Shown here piece by piece: positions 6,207 through 6,250 of a DNA stretch of 6,250 nt. Under the pieces are notes generated by a model that was not told where the DNA came from, did not search any database, and saw only the letters and a program-made list of their open reading frames with translations. The position numbers and the translations under genes were made by a program. The stretch is from assembly GCA_027010005.1 (NCBI GenBank), contig JALVCM010000523.1, forward strand, positions 1-6,250. The letters are read 5' to 3'. Source of the DNA: Thiohalobacter sp. (GTDB taxonomy: Bacteria; Pseudomonadota; Gammaproteobacteria; DSM-19610). The stretch's first letter is position 1; every line of letters starts with the position of its first letter.

Positions 6207-6250
6207 TGTCAGTGCTCCCTTGTCAGGCCTGGGCTGTCTGTCGGGTACCG

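Noticed and set aside
6207..6250. Possible end of another minus-strand gene upstream of the PilZ gene (TGA at 6225-6223 or 6211-6209).
   Set aside because: Only a few codons are visible and two frames both end here, so neither frame nor product can be judged.

Overview
This is a compact chromosomal segment, almost certainly from a gammaproteobacterium. The main evidence is the mltD / yafS-type methyltransferase / rnhA / dnaQ neighbourhood, a classic gammaproteobacterial gene cluster. Base composition is moderately GC-rich, judged by eye. A NhaD-type sodium/proton antiporter would suit a marine, halophilic or alkaliphilic member of the class. No genus can be named from the window. I see no insertion sequence, prophage, CRISPR array, tRNA or rRNA, and all complete genes are intact.

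Layout from left to right. (1) Positions 2-561, plus strand: the 3' end of a DUF523 (TudS-like) gene, translationally coupled through an ATGA overlap to a small DUF3024-like gene. (2) Positions 582-2189, minus strand: mltD, a lipoprotein lytic transglycosylase with three LysM repeats, convergent with the first pair. (3) Positions 2190-2343: a divergent intergenic region. (4) Positions 2344-4311, plus strand: a tightly packed methyltransferase (yafS-like), rnhA (RNase HI) and dnaQ (polymerase III epsilon) unit. The first two genes overlap by 8 bp and the second and third are 2 bp apart. (5) Positions 4320-5783, minus strand: nhaD, convergent with dnaQ across an 8 bp gap. (6) Positions 5856-6206, minus strand: a small PilZ-domain protein upstream of nhaD. 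(7) Positions 6207-6250: the leader of the PilZ gene at the window edge.

Functionally, rnhA and dnaQ are genome-maintenance genes, removing RNA from RNA:DNA hybrids and proofreading replication. mltD remodels peptidoglycan. nhaD handles Na+ and pH homeostasis. The PilZ gene probably senses cyclic di-GMP. The methyltransferase and the DUF523/DUF3024 pair have unclear roles. Compared with Escherichia coli, gloB is absent from between mltD and the methyltransferase gene, and rnhA and dnaQ are co-directional rather than divergent.

The window is mainly ordinary housekeeping DNA and I find no convincing new multi-gene system. The points most worth a second look are the coupled DUF523/DUF3024 pair, two promoter candidates whose positions imply very short or absent 5' leaders (nhaD and the methyltransferase), and the degenerate SAM-binding region of the methyltransferase.
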